Below are positions 21,325 to 32,419 of a DNA stretch of 64,000 bases, in pieces. This DNA comes from Panulirus ornatus. Taxonomy: Eukaryota; Arthropoda; Malacostraca; Decapoda; Palinuridae. The position numbers and the translations under genes were made by a program. Under the pieces are notes generated by a model, which saw only the letters and a list, made by a program, of their open reading frames with translations, did not search any database and was not told the origin of the DNA. The stretch is taken from NCBI RefSeq assembly GCF_036320965.1, contig NC_092270.1, forward strand, positions 23,569,093 to 23,633,092, written 5' to 3'. Position 1 is the stretch's first letter; each line of letters opens with the position of its first letter.

Positions 21325-21348
21325 ATAATAATTTTTGAAATTTCAAGG
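21325..21348 (+). repeat. candidate target-site duplication, right copy (LINE F)
   Basis: Matches 19772-19795 at 23 of 24 positions. Because both copies lie directly after the same tail variant, an extended tail consensus is an alternative explanation. Confidence 0.5.
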
Positions 21349-22065
21349 TTGAATATGTTTTTTAATAACTTGAAAAATATAAGTTTCCTAGGGTTGCAAG
21401 GGAAACCTAACTTAGGTGTTGAGTTACTTATGTATGTAACTTATGTATTATTTTTACTAATGCTTCAGCAAAACACCATTTGATTGCATCCCACCAACTG
21501 GCAAAATACAGTTGTGTGAGTTCACCACTGCTACATTATTTAGTACATCCAAAGCAAGTATAGGCATTTCAATATGTCTGGAAGAAATGTATAAGATACT
21601 TACAGGAGGACAAAGCTTATGGTTATCACTCTTGAGGTTACAGCGTAAGCACCCTCTCTTGCCCCATTGGGGAGGTAATAGGGTGCTGTCTTTCCATGTA
21701 GGATTATTGAGTTCCTCTGCAGAAATTTGCATTATAATGCCAGTTCTTATAAGTTGCCAGTTACTTCTGCTGGTTGATACTTACCTGTAATAGAAGCTTC
21801 ATTGTTATACAGTGTTGTGATTGGGTATTCCCAGATACTTTGGCTATACCCAAAGTGTACATGTCGGCATACTCCTATCGTGATGCAGCCCCCAACCCCA
21901 ATTGGTGGGTAATTGGATGCTTATGCCTATATTGCCTATCCAGGCCCCTTTTTCAGAAGAGGACAGTCTCCTCCTGAGATCGATAATCCTGCTGATGAAT
22001 TGGAAGAGTCAACAACCAGATGGGAGTTATATATGTCATGCAAGGTGAATAGGAAGAAGGTCATC

Positions 22066-22407
22066 GAGGCTGTGTGCTTACAGTTAGAAGTGCTATCGCT
22101 GGCAACCCTTAGGACGTTTACACTAGGCATTGGACCCAAATCCCCCAGATCTGATTGGCATACAGTTATACTTCCCTAACCATATGCAGCCAGGTGAACA
22201 GAGGGGCTTGGATTGCCCCTTTCTCTAAGGAACACATGAATCTATAAGGTCTAGGAAGCTGTGCAGCTTGAAATTAGAAATGCTATTGCTGCCAACCCTC
22301 TGGGTGTTTACACTGTAGGCACACATTATACTTCCCCAACCACAAGCAGTAAGGTGAACAGAGAGGCTTGGATTGCCCTTTTCTCGAAGGAACACATGAA
22401 TCTAGGG
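22066..22407 (+). repeat. two-unit direct repeat of about 188 bp
   Basis: Unit 1 (22066-22253) and unit 2 (22254-22407) align over gctgtg...cttaca/gaa, gaaatgctattgctgccaac, gtttacact, ttatacttcccc, ggtgaacagag and ggaacacatgaatcta. They differ by many substitutions and a roughly 30 bp gap, so the duplication is old. Confidence 0.7.
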
Positions 22408-23071
22408 CTTCATGTTGGGTTTACTGGGAAGACAAACATTGCAGTCATGAAGGACTTAACTACAGTATCAATGGCCACTGAGGTAGGACAACTACAGAAG
22501 GAAGAGCTTGTTAAACTTCAATTTCTTAAGGATGCATTGATGTCAAAGTTCATTATGTAAAACCTTCCAATTTAATTCCAGGTACAGTTAGTTAAGGACA
22601 ATGAACTTTCCACCTTGGTTAGAAGAACTGTGGTTTAGTGATAGGGAGAAGAATCAGATTATAGTTGTCAGGGGTCATTTACAAAAGCTCTACATTTTTA
22701 GCTGTTTCCCCTCCAAGATGGGATATTTAATCAGGAGGCCATCTTTTTATGGGAATCGTCAATACTGAGGACACAAAGCTTAGGAGTGTGTCCGTAATGC
22801 TAGTTGTGGTTTCTACAGTGCATGCCATGCCTTATTTTTATGCAATTAAGATTGCTCCAAGGTAAGGGGTACCTACCATAGGTGTTTAAACTGCTGACGG
22901 ACTTGCAGTGCTTGGTTGCTAGTGTGTCCCAGAAGGCCCAGATAGGAACCTAGACTAGACCATCATCAGGGAACTGACAACATGGTCACGGCTACCAAAC
23001 CACTTATGCTTAACAACAGAGACTTTCCTCTACTTCGGGGGAATATTTCTGGCAAAAAACAATGGAAGGAC

Positions 23072-23190
23072 AGTGGTTTGGTGTGCTACAAATTTAAGGC
23101 ACTACAGAAGCATAGTGGTGTGGTGTGCTGCAAGCCGAAGATGCAAGAGAAAGATAGTAGTGTGGTTAGCGGCAAACCCAAGGAAACTGT
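23072..23190 (+). repeat. 42 bp in-frame tandem repeat
   Basis: Units start at 23072, 23114 and 23156 (agtggtttggtgtgct, agtggtgtggtgtgct, agtagtgtggttagcg). In the frame 22982-23290 this gives a 14-residue repeat around SG(L/V)VC(Y/C)K and (S)VVSGK. No known domain is recognised. Confidence 0.55.
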
Positions 23191-24239
23191 GGTTACCAGT
23201 CACTTTCATGTCTTGGAACCACCACTTCACCCATGTCCCAGACATACTCAGGTGCAGCCAGACGTGTTTCTTTACAGTCTGGTGACCTGACAGGATATAT
23301 TAGAAACTTACATTGAAGAGCAAGTTATACCCATGGAGCCCCAGCATTACACTACAACGTGAAATGCCCAAGGGATTTTGATATATGGAGGGGGTTTTCA
23401 GTAACCTAATGAGTTCAGTGAATGATCCAAGGGTTATTAGTATTAATATGGTGCAACAAAACTGGTGTTATAAGGAACCCTCTGATAATGAGTTAAGGTA
23501 ATGTTTCTGTACTGGACTTTTAAGGGTCCCATTAAATTATTTTTTTTATACATGTCATTTACGAATTAATTTCACATTATGCTTTTATCTTTATGTTCTT
23601 GATTTGTTGTTAAGTCTTATGGGGTAGCTTTATTTATAGGTTTAGCAACTAGTTCCTTTCTTTGCACACTGTAGTAAATTAACTTGTATACCTCACATGT
23701 TCATGGCACAATTGGGGTGAATAATAAAGTAAATAGAAATGGTGAACAGCTTGTGAGTTGTATTCCAAAAAAGGCCTAGTGACTGGGAATACTTGATTTA
23801 AAAAATACAGTAAAGAGTTGGTATGAGGAAAATTGGACACAGACTGGTGAGAACACAGCTTCTTCACAAAATTGTTTGTATACTAGTGAGTTAAATATAT
23901 ATATATATGATACACTTGTGGATATGACCTTAAACTATTATGTTGTGACACCATCCAAATGGGCCCTAAATAACTCTAATGTATCCACAAGATTCAGATT
24001 TCAATTTTCAAAAGTTTTCTCTTAGGAGAAAATGATCCCATCCAGTCTGGTAAGGTGCCTCCATTACAGTAATACCAGATGTAAGTGGCTCTGTAGTTAT
24101 ATCGTAATAGCCTCATGTGATCACTGGTTTTATTCTTTTCTTAAATGCATTTTCTGTTTCCCCTTGTTAAGAAGGTTTCAACAGGAACAGATGAAGAAAA
24201 GGCATCATTTGCTCGTATCCACACAGCTAATGTGTAATG

Positions 24240-24712
24240 CAGGGATACCACAGACCTTTATACACAACTAGGTCCCGCAAACCTTTATGTGGTTTCCCGT
24301 GGCTGCTTCATATGCCCTGGTTCAGTCCACTGATAGCACATCACCCCCCTGTATACCACATCACTTCATATCACTTTATCGTATGCATGCCTTTCCCCCT
24401 CCAGCATTTTCAAAGCATGAGCTCAAAATTTTTTCACACCATCCTTCTATCTCCATTTTGGTCTCCCAGTTCTCCTTGGTTCCTCCTTTTCTGATACATA
24501 TATCCTCTTTTTCGACTTCTTCTTACTCATTTGTTCCACATGTCCAGACCATTTCAGCACACCCTCTTCAGTTCTCTGAACCATGCACTTCATATTGCCT
24601 CACCTCTTTCTTGCCCAATAATTACTTTTTCAATCAACCCTCCTCACACCACATATTGTCTTCAAACAATTCATTTTCAACACAGTCCTTTGTACACTCT
24701 TATCTGTAGTCC
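24240..24712 (-). mobile_element. decayed RTE-like LINE copy K, C-terminal part
   Basis: On the minus strand it preserves the order of the family C terminus, seen on the plus strand as ctggttcagtccactgatag, ctccattttggtctcccagt, tgatacatatatcctc, catgtccagaccatttcag and cacaccacatattgtcttca. Frames are destroyed. It is cut sharply at 24712, where the GC-rich G family starts. Confidence 0.75.
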
Positions 24713-25986
24713 TTTTTGTTGTTGGTTTGTTAGACGACGGTACGGGGAGACCTGTTTCTACCTCGGCAAGTACATGCATTATGTCGGTTGGCCGTGCGCG
24801 TGCGAATCGTAGTATTAGTGTTCGACCCCAATGCCGCCGCCGCAGCAACAACACCAGCAGCAGCAGCATCAGTAGTATACTTCTTCAATGCCATTAGACC
24901 CAGTCTAATGATATCCTTGGTCTGTCTTTTCGAAGACATTCTTCTCCATATGGAACCGTCATGGCACCCGCTGCGGCACGGGGGAGACGACGCCTCGCCG
25001 TTTATGGCTTTTTCCTATTGTGAGTGCTGCCTGCCTTCCCCCGAGACTTCAATGCAGCACATTTCCTGAGAATTCCACAAGATGGGATTTTCTCCTTGTT
25101 TTAAAAAGGGGCGGGATGTTGTGGTGGCACCCGCCCCAGCCAACTTTTATGATGAGACGGTAAGGGGGGACCTAAGCTTCTATCTCGGCGCCTCGGCAAG
25201 TACATGCATCATGTCGCTTGACTTTGCGCGTGCGATTCATAGGTCTTAGTGTTCTACCCCAGTGCAGCAGCAGCAGCAAAGGGGGGAAATTGGGTAGAGT
25301 TGAGAGCTACAGTTGCTGCTCTAGCCCATCCCAAATACGGATTAACCAAAACCTGATGTGCTGTATCGAACCGTTTGCATACAACTTACGTACCAGCCTG
25401 GGTGCCGTGAGTGGCAGAGCAGATTCCTCACTGCGATCCACTAAGGTTTAACCCGGGAAAAGGTTAGGGGATTTGTCACGCCAATCGATGGCAAAAGCCC
25501 CTACATAGTAGACATACAGATTAAAAGGATTTGTGTATTTCGCCACCGTAACTGGACTTCCTACGCCGGCATCGAAAGTGAGAGTGAGGAGGAGGAGGCG
25601 GCTAGCTGATTGTGTTTGTGTGTGGTATGGAATGCGAAAGCGCGCGGGAGGTAGGGATGTCGGCAGGCCTCCTCCTCCGCCGCCGCCACCCGCCCGCTCC
25701 CTCGGTCGGGTATTTACAACCGGCAATCTAGTGAGTGATGTCAAACTCCGCGGACGCAATGTGGGTCGATCGATGATGGTCCACTGATGTTCACCACCAC
25801 CACCGTGTGTGAGGAAGGGAGCTAGGTGGGTCGGCCGCTCGTCATCGAAAACGAGAATGAGGAGGAGGTTCCTGGCAGGGTGGCTGTCTGGCTCGGTGTG
25901 TGAGGAATGCGCCCGGGGAGGGAGAAGGGTCGGCACAGCCGCCGCCGCCGCCGCTCTCTCGCTCCCGCACCTCCTTACCTCAGAGA
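24713..25986 (+). repeat. GC-rich repeat family G, copy 1
   Basis: Non-coding block with ordered sub-modules. Module a has agacgacggtacggggagac and cctcggcaagtacatgcat and ends in a CAG/CAA run. Next is a module with cgaagacattcttctccata and ctgcggcacgggggagacg. A second, diverged copy of a follows near 25145-25265. Then comes a module with gtgctgtatcgaaccgtttg and ccgtgagtggcagagcag. Last are GAG/GGA-rich stretches with gtcaaactccgcggacgcaa and tcgatcgatgatggtccact. The same order recurs at 28263 and 54826, and parts at 61078 and 61880. Function unknown. Confidence 0.85.
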
Positions 25987-26292
25987 GGTTAGGTTAGGTT
26001 AGGGTTAGGTAGGTTAGGTTGGGTTGGATTAGGTTAGGTTAGGTTAGAGTTGGGTTAGGTTGGATTAGGTTAGGCTTGGGTAAGGCTAGGTTAGGTTAGG
26101 GTTGGGTTAGGTTAAGTTAGGTTAGGGTTGGGTTAGGTTACGTTACGTTACGTTAAGCTGGGTTGGGTTCGGTTAGGTTAGGCTAGGTTAGGTTAGGTTT
26201 GGTTAGGTTAGGTTAGTTTGGGTTGGGTTGGGTTAGGTTAGGTTAGTTTAGGGTAGGGTAGGTTAGGGTAGGTTAGTTTAGGATAGGTTAGG
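25987..26292 (+). repeat. degenerate TTAGG array
   Basis: About 60 pentamers of TTAGG with variants (TTGGG, TTAGGG, TTACG). TTAGG is the ancestral arthropod telomeric repeat. The degeneracy and flanking interstitial sequence indicate an internal array, not a chromosome end. Confidence 0.9.
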
Positions 26293-26680
26293 TCCTTCAT
26301 TTGGCAGTGGGAAAATATAATTTTCAGATTTCCAGTCATATATCTTGAATAATCATTATACTCAATGACAGTGAATGCAAATATCAACGGCATTACTGGT
26401 ATTAGAATTTCTTTTGTTTAGCTCTACAATTACAAAGCTAATCTTTACACATACACACGGCTATAAATTTATGCCCTATTTTCAGTAAAATATATGTAAA
26501 TCTACTGTGTACATGGATCTTGCCAAAATAAGCTTAAACTCACGTATATACGAAATACAACACAGATCCACTATGGACGTTTGGCTTAAAACGATAATCA
26601 TAGAAAATGGTAAAGAATTTGTAGAATATGGTAAACTTTTAGGGGTAACAAACACTTTATGTATTTTTTAGGGTGTAAGA
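26293..26680 (+). repeat. duplicated block R, copy 1
   Basis: AT-rich block starting tccttcatttggcagtggga and including ggcattactggtattagaat, cttgccaaaataagcttaaa and a gaaaatggtaaa/aggggtaacaaac section. A close copy lies at 27774-28165. Confidence 0.85.
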
Positions 26681-26828
26681 AGTTGGGATACGTTACTCTA
26701 TATATATCGAATTGCACATTTACTTACGCTTTATTTATATGCCATCGACTTGTACATTTGCTTATGTTTTATCTATATGCCATCGACTTGTACATTTACT
26801 TACGTTTTATTTATATGCCATCGACTTG
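26681..26828 (+). repeat. AT-rich 38 bp satellite, short array 1
   Basis: Starts ttgggatacgttactcta, then about three units of cgacttgtacatttactta plus cgttttatttatatgccat. It is the same satellite as 51655-54825. Confidence 0.85.
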
Positions 26829-26952
26829 GTTAGGTTAGGTTAGGTTGGGTTGAGTTAGGTTAGGTTGGGTTAGATTAAGTTAGTTTAGGTTAGGTTAGGT
26901 TAGGTTGGGTTAGGTAAGGTTAGGTTAGGTTAGGTTAGGTTTGGTTAGGTTA
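26829..26952 (+). repeat. TTAGG array
   Basis: About 24 pentamers, starting directly after the satellite motif atgccatcgacttgg and ending at gttaggttacacccac. Confidence 0.9.
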
Positions 26953-27773
26953 CACCCACATCAGTCCTCTTCAATACAATCGTCAATGCTCAAAATCTTT
27001 AGAACTTCGTCCACAATTTCCTTTACCCTCATTCTCCCTGGTAATTCACCAAGAGATATTTCACTTTCCACGGAGCAATTTTGACATTATTAATGTCATT
27101 CACGCCCATATATTTGATAAACACAGCCTCAAAACAGACTAAACCGATCAGCGTTATCTTTCTCCTTGTAGTAGGGTATACCAATCACTCCCAGCTAGGT
27201 ATGGCTGGTCCCTGAGTTGTCGCTCTCGCGAGACCAAATAATTAAATTCCCTGCGTGAAAGATGTTTAGTGGTACTTACCTTATCCTTAAATCCTTATAC
27301 ACAAGTAGGTAAGCCTCTTAGACTTCCGATGGGGCTGAAAACAGAATTTGGAAGCTGACACAAGAGTGTTTATCAAGCCACTCAGTCCATCACACTCACT
27401 CTGTTTATAAATGAGATTAAGGCTGAGAAAGAAGGGTAACTCATCAAACTCTTCGCGTGACGACAATGGCGACATATAGCAGCAATAGGAGAATAGTCGT
27501 CGGAATCACTTTAGTTTAGTATATCCATAGATAGCAGGACTAGCAAAGGTATTGCTTTAGGCGTCGTCTACACCTTTTAACAAAACGAGCGACGTTCAAA
27601 TCATGGCTCATAGCGGAACTCGTAGGTTTGACTCATCTTTTTCTATCGACAAGAGATTGCTTAAATACTCACTTACAATTTGCAAAATTCCATAAATGAG
27701 TAGGCTATAAGAAAATTCATGTGATTTCCAGCGCAAGTATCATATAGTGCATTGTATCACCTCATGTGCATGT
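26953..27773. other. unassigned single-copy-like sequence
   Basis: Separates the two R blocks. A minus-strand ATG-started frame (27475-27287) lies before a consensus donor near 27281, but its stop precedes that donor. No protein family is recognised. Confidence 0.35.
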
Positions 27774-28165
27774 GTCCTTCATTTGGCAGTGGGAAAATAT
27801 TTTTAGATTTGCAGTCATACATCTGGGCTAATCATTATACTCAATAACAGTGAATGCAAATATCAAAGGCATTACTGGTATTAGAATTTATTTTGTTTAA
27901 TTCTACAATTACAAAGCTAACCTTTACACATACACACGGCTATATATTTACCTCGTATTTTCAGTAAAATATATATAAATCTGCTGTGTACATAGATCTT
28001 GCCAAAATAAGCTTAAACTCACGTATGTACAAAATACAACAAAGATCTACTATGGACGTTTGGCTTGAAATGATAATAATAGAAAATGGTAAAGGTTAGT
28101 CATTGTAGAAAATGGTATACTTTTAGGGGTAACAAACAAATGTTATGTATTTTATAGGGTTTAAG
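27774..28165 (+). repeat. duplicated block R, copy 2
   Basis: Aligns with 26293-26680 throughout (cttcatttggcagtgggaaa, aaggcattactggtattaga, gccaaaataagcttaaactc). Scattered substitutions and small indels imply a direct segmental duplication about 1.48 kb apart. Confidence 0.85.
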
Positions 28166-28262
28166 AAATTGGGATACATTATATATATCGACTTGTACAT
28201 TTACTTACGTTTTATCTATATGCCATCGACCTATAAATTAGGTAAGGTTAGGTTAGGTTAGG
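28166..28262 (+). repeat. AT satellite remnant plus short TTAGG run
   Basis: attgggatacatta, one to two 38 bp satellite units (tcgacttgtacatttactta), then about four TTAGG pentamers (28239-28262). It leads directly into G copy 2. Confidence 0.8.
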
Positions 28263-30185
28263 CAGGAAAACCAAAACAGTCTTGTCATACTTGTACGAAT
28301 GCCTATGGAGTTCCTTGGTCGTAGGCGCCTTTGTTCTCGTTTTTGTTGCTGGTTTGTTAGACGACGGTACGGGGAGACCTAAGTTTCTACCTCGGCAAGT
28401 ACATGCATTATGTCGGTTGGCCGTGCGCGTGCGAATCGTAGTATTAGTGTTCGACCCCAATGCCACCGCCGCAACAACAACACCAGCAGCAGCAGCATCA
28501 GTAGTATCCTTCTTCAATGCCATTGCACCCAGTCTAATAGATATCCTTGGTCTGTCTTTTCGAAGACATTCTTCTCCATATGGAACCGTCATGGCACCCG
28601 CTGCGGCACGGGGGAGACGACGCCTCGCCGTTTATGGCTTTTTCCTATTGTGAGTGTTGCCTGCCTTCCCCGACGCTTCAGTGCAGTACATTTCCTGAGA
28701 ATTCCACAAGATGGGATTTTCTCCTTGTTTTAAAAAGGGGCGGGATGTTGTGGTGGCACCCGCCCCAGCCAATTGTTATGATGATGGTGATGAGAAGGTA
28801 AGGGGGGACCCAAGCATCTGCCTCGGCAAGTACATGCATCATATCGCTTGACTTTGCGCGTGCGATTCGTAGGTCTTAGTGTTCTACCCCAATGCCGCAG
28901 CAGCAGCAAAGGGGGGAAATTGGGTAGAGTTGAGAGTTACAGTTGCTGCTCTAACCCATCCCAAATACGGATCAACCAAACCCTGATGTGCTGTATCGAA
29001 CCGTTTGCATACAACTTACGTACCAGCCTGGGTGCCGTGAGTGGCAGAGCAGATTCCTCACTGCGATCCACTGAGGTTTAACCCGGAAAAAGGTTAGGGG
29101 ATTTGTCACGCCAATCGATGGCAAAAGCCCCTACATAGTAGACATATAGATTAAGAGTCGTGTATTTCGCCACCGTAACTGGACCTCCTACGCCGGCATC
29201 GAAAGTGAGAGTGAGGAGGAGGAGGAGGAGGAGGCGGCTGGCTGGGTGTGTGTTTGTGTGTGGTATGGAATGCGAGAGCGCTCGGGAGGTAGATTAAGAG
29301 GAGTTGTGTATTTCGCCACCGTAACTGGACCTTCTACGCCGGCATCGAAAGTGAGAGTGAGGAGGAGGAGGCTAGCTGGGTGTGTGTGTTTGTGTGTGGT
29401 ATGGAATGCGAGAGCGCGCGGGAGGTAGGGGGGTAAGCCTTCCTCCTCCTCCTCCGCCGTCACCCTCCCGCTCCCTCGCTCGCGTACGACGTTACTAAAA
29501 CAACCGGCAATCTAGTGAGTGATGTCAAACTCCGCGAACGCGATGTGGGTCGATCGATAATGGTCCACTGATGTTCACCACCACCACCGTGTGTGAGGAA
29601 GGGAAGGAGGTGGGTCGGCCGCGCGTCATCGAAAGCAAGAGTTAGGAGGAGGTGGCTGGCTGGCTGGCTGGCTCGGTGTGTGTGGTATGCTCGCGGGGAG
29701 GGAGGAGGGTCGGCCGCCGCCGCTCTCTTGCTTAGGTTAGGTTTAACTCTTTTTCGCCACTGTAACTGGACCTCCTACGCCGGCATCGAAAGTGAGGAGG
29801 AGGAGGAGGAGGCTGGCTGGGTGTGTGTTTGTGTGTAGTATGGAATGCGAGAGCGCGCAGGAGGGGGGGGGGGGTGTCGTCCGGCCTTTTCCTCCTCCGC
29901 CGCCACCCGCCCGTTCCCTCGCTCGCGCACTACTTACTAAAACAACAACCGGCAATCTAGTGAGTGATGTCAAACTCCGCGGACGCAATGTGAGTCGATC
30001 GATAATAGGCCACTGATGTTCATCACCACCACCGTGTGTGAGGAAGGGAGGGAGGTGGGTCGGCCGCGCGTCATCGAAAGCGAGAGTGAGAAGGTGACTG
30101 TCAGTCTGGCTGGCTTGGTGTGTGTGGTATGTGCGCGGTAAGGGAGGAGGGTTGGCCGCCGCCGTGCCGCCGCTCTCGCTTGTTG
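28263..30185 (+). repeat. GC-rich repeat family G, copy 2 (partly internally duplicated)
   Basis: Repeats all sub-modules of copy 1 in order. The GAG-rich terminal module (gtatttcgccaccgtaactg, acgccggcatcgaaagtgag, gtatggaatgcgagagcgc) is present three times (about 29160, 29305, 29755). The gtcaaactccgcg/tcgatcgataatgg section occurs twice. A short TTAGG run lies inside at about 29732-29746. Confidence 0.85.
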
Positions 30186-30256
30186 TTAGGATAGGTTAGG
30201 TTAGGTTAGGTTAGGATAGGCTCGGCTAGGTTAGGTTAGGTTAGGTTAGGTTAGGT
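30186..30256 (+). repeat. TTAGG array abutting LINE copy H
   Basis: About 13 pentamers with TTAGGA/TCGGC variants, ending ttaggttaggtc, where the LINE sequence cgaggtggtgtgc begins. Confidence 0.85.
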
Positions 30257-31859
30257 CGAGGTGGTGTGCCAAGTGAGAGGGTTAGGTAGAATGATTTGGT
30301 AAATAAAGAATAGGTAGTAAAAGCTTTGCGGAAGATGAAAGCCGGCAAGGCGGCAGATTTTGGATGGTATTGCAGTGGAATTTAGTAAAAAAGGGGGTGA
30401 CTGTATTGTTGACTGGTTGGTAAGGCTATTTAATGTATTTATGATTCATGGTGAGGTGCCTGAGGATTGGTGGAATGCTTACATCGTGCCATTGTACAAA
30501 GGCAAAGAGGATAAGAGTGAGTACTCAAATTACAGAGGCATAAGTTTGCTGAATATTCCTGGGAAATTATACGGGAGGGTATTAATTGAGAGGGCGAAGG
30601 CATGTACAGAGCATCAGATTGGGGAAGCGCAGTGTGGTTTCAGAAGTGGTAGAGGATGTGTGGATCAGGTGTTTGCTTTGAAGAATGTATGTGACAAATA
30701 CTTGGAAGAGCAAATGGATTTTTATGTAGCATTTATGGATCTGGAGAAGGTATATGACAGAGTTGATAGAGATGCTCTGTGGAAGGTTTTAAGAATATAT
30801 GGTGTGGGAGGCAAGTTGTTAGAAGCAGTGAAAAGTTTTTATCGAGGATGTAAGGCATGTGTACGTGTAGGAAGAGAGGAAAGTGATTGGTTCTCAGTGA
30901 ATGTAGGTTTGCGGTAGGGGTGTGTGATGTCTCCATGGTTGTTTAATTTGTTTATGGATGGGGTTGTTAGGGAGGTGAATGCAAGAGTTTTGGAAAGAGG
31001 GGCAAGTATGCAGTCTGTTGTGGATGAGAGAGCTTGGGAAGTGAGTCAGTTGTTGTTCGCTGATGATACAGCGCTGGTGGCTGATTCATGTGAGAAACTG
31101 CAGAAGCTGGTGACTGAGTTTGGTAAAGTGTGTGAAAGAAGAAAGCTGAGAGTAAATATGAATAAGAGCAAGGTTATTAGGCACAGTAGGGTTGAGGGAC
31201 TATTCAACTGGGAGGTAAGTTTGAATGGAGAAAAACTGGAGGAAGTGAAGTGTTTTAGATATATGGGAGTGGATTTGGCAGCGGATAGAATCATAAAAGT
31301 GGACGTGAATCATAGGGTGGGGGAGGGGTCGAAAGTTCTGGGGGCATTGAAGAATGCGTGGAAGGCAAGAACATTATCTTGGAAAGCAAAAATGGGTATG
31401 TTTGAAGGAGTAGTGGCTCCAACAATGTTATATGGTTGCAAGGCGTGGGCTATAGATAGAGTTGTGCGTAGGAGGTTGGATGTGCTAGAAATGAGTTGTT
31501 TGAGGACAATATGTGGTGTGAGGTGGTTTAATCGAGTAAGTAATAATAGGGCAAGAGAGATGTATGGTAATAAAAAGAGTGTGTTTGAGAGAGCAGAAGA
31601 GTGTGTTTTGAAATGGGTTGGTCACAGGGAGAGAATGAGTATGGAAAGATTGACAAAGAGGATATATGTGTCAGAGGTGGAGGGAATGAGGAGAAGTGGG
31701 AGACCAAATTGGAGGTGGAAAGATGGAGTGAAAAAGATTTTGAGCGATCGGGGCCTGAACATGCAGGAGGGTGAAAGGCGTGCAAGGAATAGAGTGAATT
31801 GGAACGATGTGGTATACCGGGGTCGACGTGCTGTCAATGGATTGAACCAGGGCATGTGA
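30256..31859 (+). pseudogene. RT ORF of LINE copy H (frameshift and nonsense)
   Basis: An early TAG (near 30312) and a 1 bp insertion near 30357 disrupt the start. Frame 30360-30917 holds FRSGRGCVDQVFALKN and MDLEKVYDRVDRDALWKVL. A TAG at 30915-30917 replaces the CAG of the (R)QGCVMSP motif. The same frame then continues 30924-31859 with MSPWLFNLFMDGVV, LLFADDTALVADS, APTMLYGCKAWAIDRVV, SGRPNWRWKDGVKKI and the family C terminus GLNQGM. The catalytic box is intact but translation would stop before it. Confidence 0.85.
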
Positions 31860-32262
31860 AGCGTCTGGGGTAAACCATGGAAAGTTCTGTGGAGCCTGGA
31901 TGTGGAGAGGGAGCTGTGGTTTCGGTGCATTATTACATGACAGCTAGAGACTGAGTGTGAACGAATGTGGCCTTTGTTGTCTTTTCCTTGCGCTACCTCG
32001 CGCATATAAGGGGGGAGGGGGTTGTTATTTCATGTGTGGCGGGGTGGGGATGGGAATGAATAAAGGCAGACATTATGAATTATGTACATGTGTATATATG
32101 TATATGTCTGTGTGTGTATGTATATGTATACGTTGAGATTTATAGGTATGCATATTTGCTTGTGTGGACGTGTATGTGGGTGGGTTGGGCCATTTTTTCT
32201 CTTGTTTCCTTGCGCTACCTCGCTAACGCGGGAGACAGCGACAAAGCAAAATGAATAAATAA
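30256..32262 (+). mobile_element. RTE-like LINE copy H, 5' truncated
   Basis: Starts in the linker upstream of RT (ggtcgaggtggtgtgcc) exactly at the end of a TTAGG array. It runs through RT, the C terminus and a 3' UTR to the canonical tail (cgctaacgcgggagacagcg, acaaagcaaaatgaataaat). The 3' flank is not TTAGG. Confidence 0.85.
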
Positions 32263-32402
32263 ATAAAAATAGATAGTATTGTAGCTTATGTATCGTCCAG
32301 CATGGTCGCTGGTTATGAGTCAACCTGAAAGATGACATGGTTTTTTGAGGAGGCAGATGTTATGTATTCAATTTTTTGTACCTTGAAAAAGAATGTTTTT
32401 GT
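32263..32402. other. spacer between tail-to-tail LINE copies H and I
   Basis: About 140 bp without TE similarity, separating two converging 3' ends. Confidence 0.5.
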
Positions 32403-32412
32403 TTTGTATAAT
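32403..32412. repeat. candidate target-site duplication of LINE I, 3' side
   Basis: tttgtataat, identical to 34956-34965. It lies just outside the tail of the minus-strand copy I. Short and AT-rich, so only suggestive. Confidence 0.4.
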
Positions 32413-32419
32413 TCATATA

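Larger units (their letters stand above)
21349..24239. other. unassigned region with local duplications
   Basis: No recognised gene. Frames of 60-100 codons exist on both strands (for example 22261-22560 plus and 21457-21732 minus) but show no family motif and no convincing splice context. Two local direct repeats are listed separately. Confidence 0.35.

Noticed and set aside
25987..26292. A true chromosome end (telomere)
   Set aside because: Array is degenerate, short and followed on both sides by tens of kilobases of other sequence.
27281..27475. Minus-strand first coding exon (ATG at 27475, donor near 27281)
   Set aside because: The reading frame stops before the donor and there is no family similarity.
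28400..28460. tRNA-derived SINE head in family G (gtgcgaatcgta resembling a B box)
   Set aside because: No matching A box at the right spacing and no tRNA-like fold; similarity limited to a few bases.
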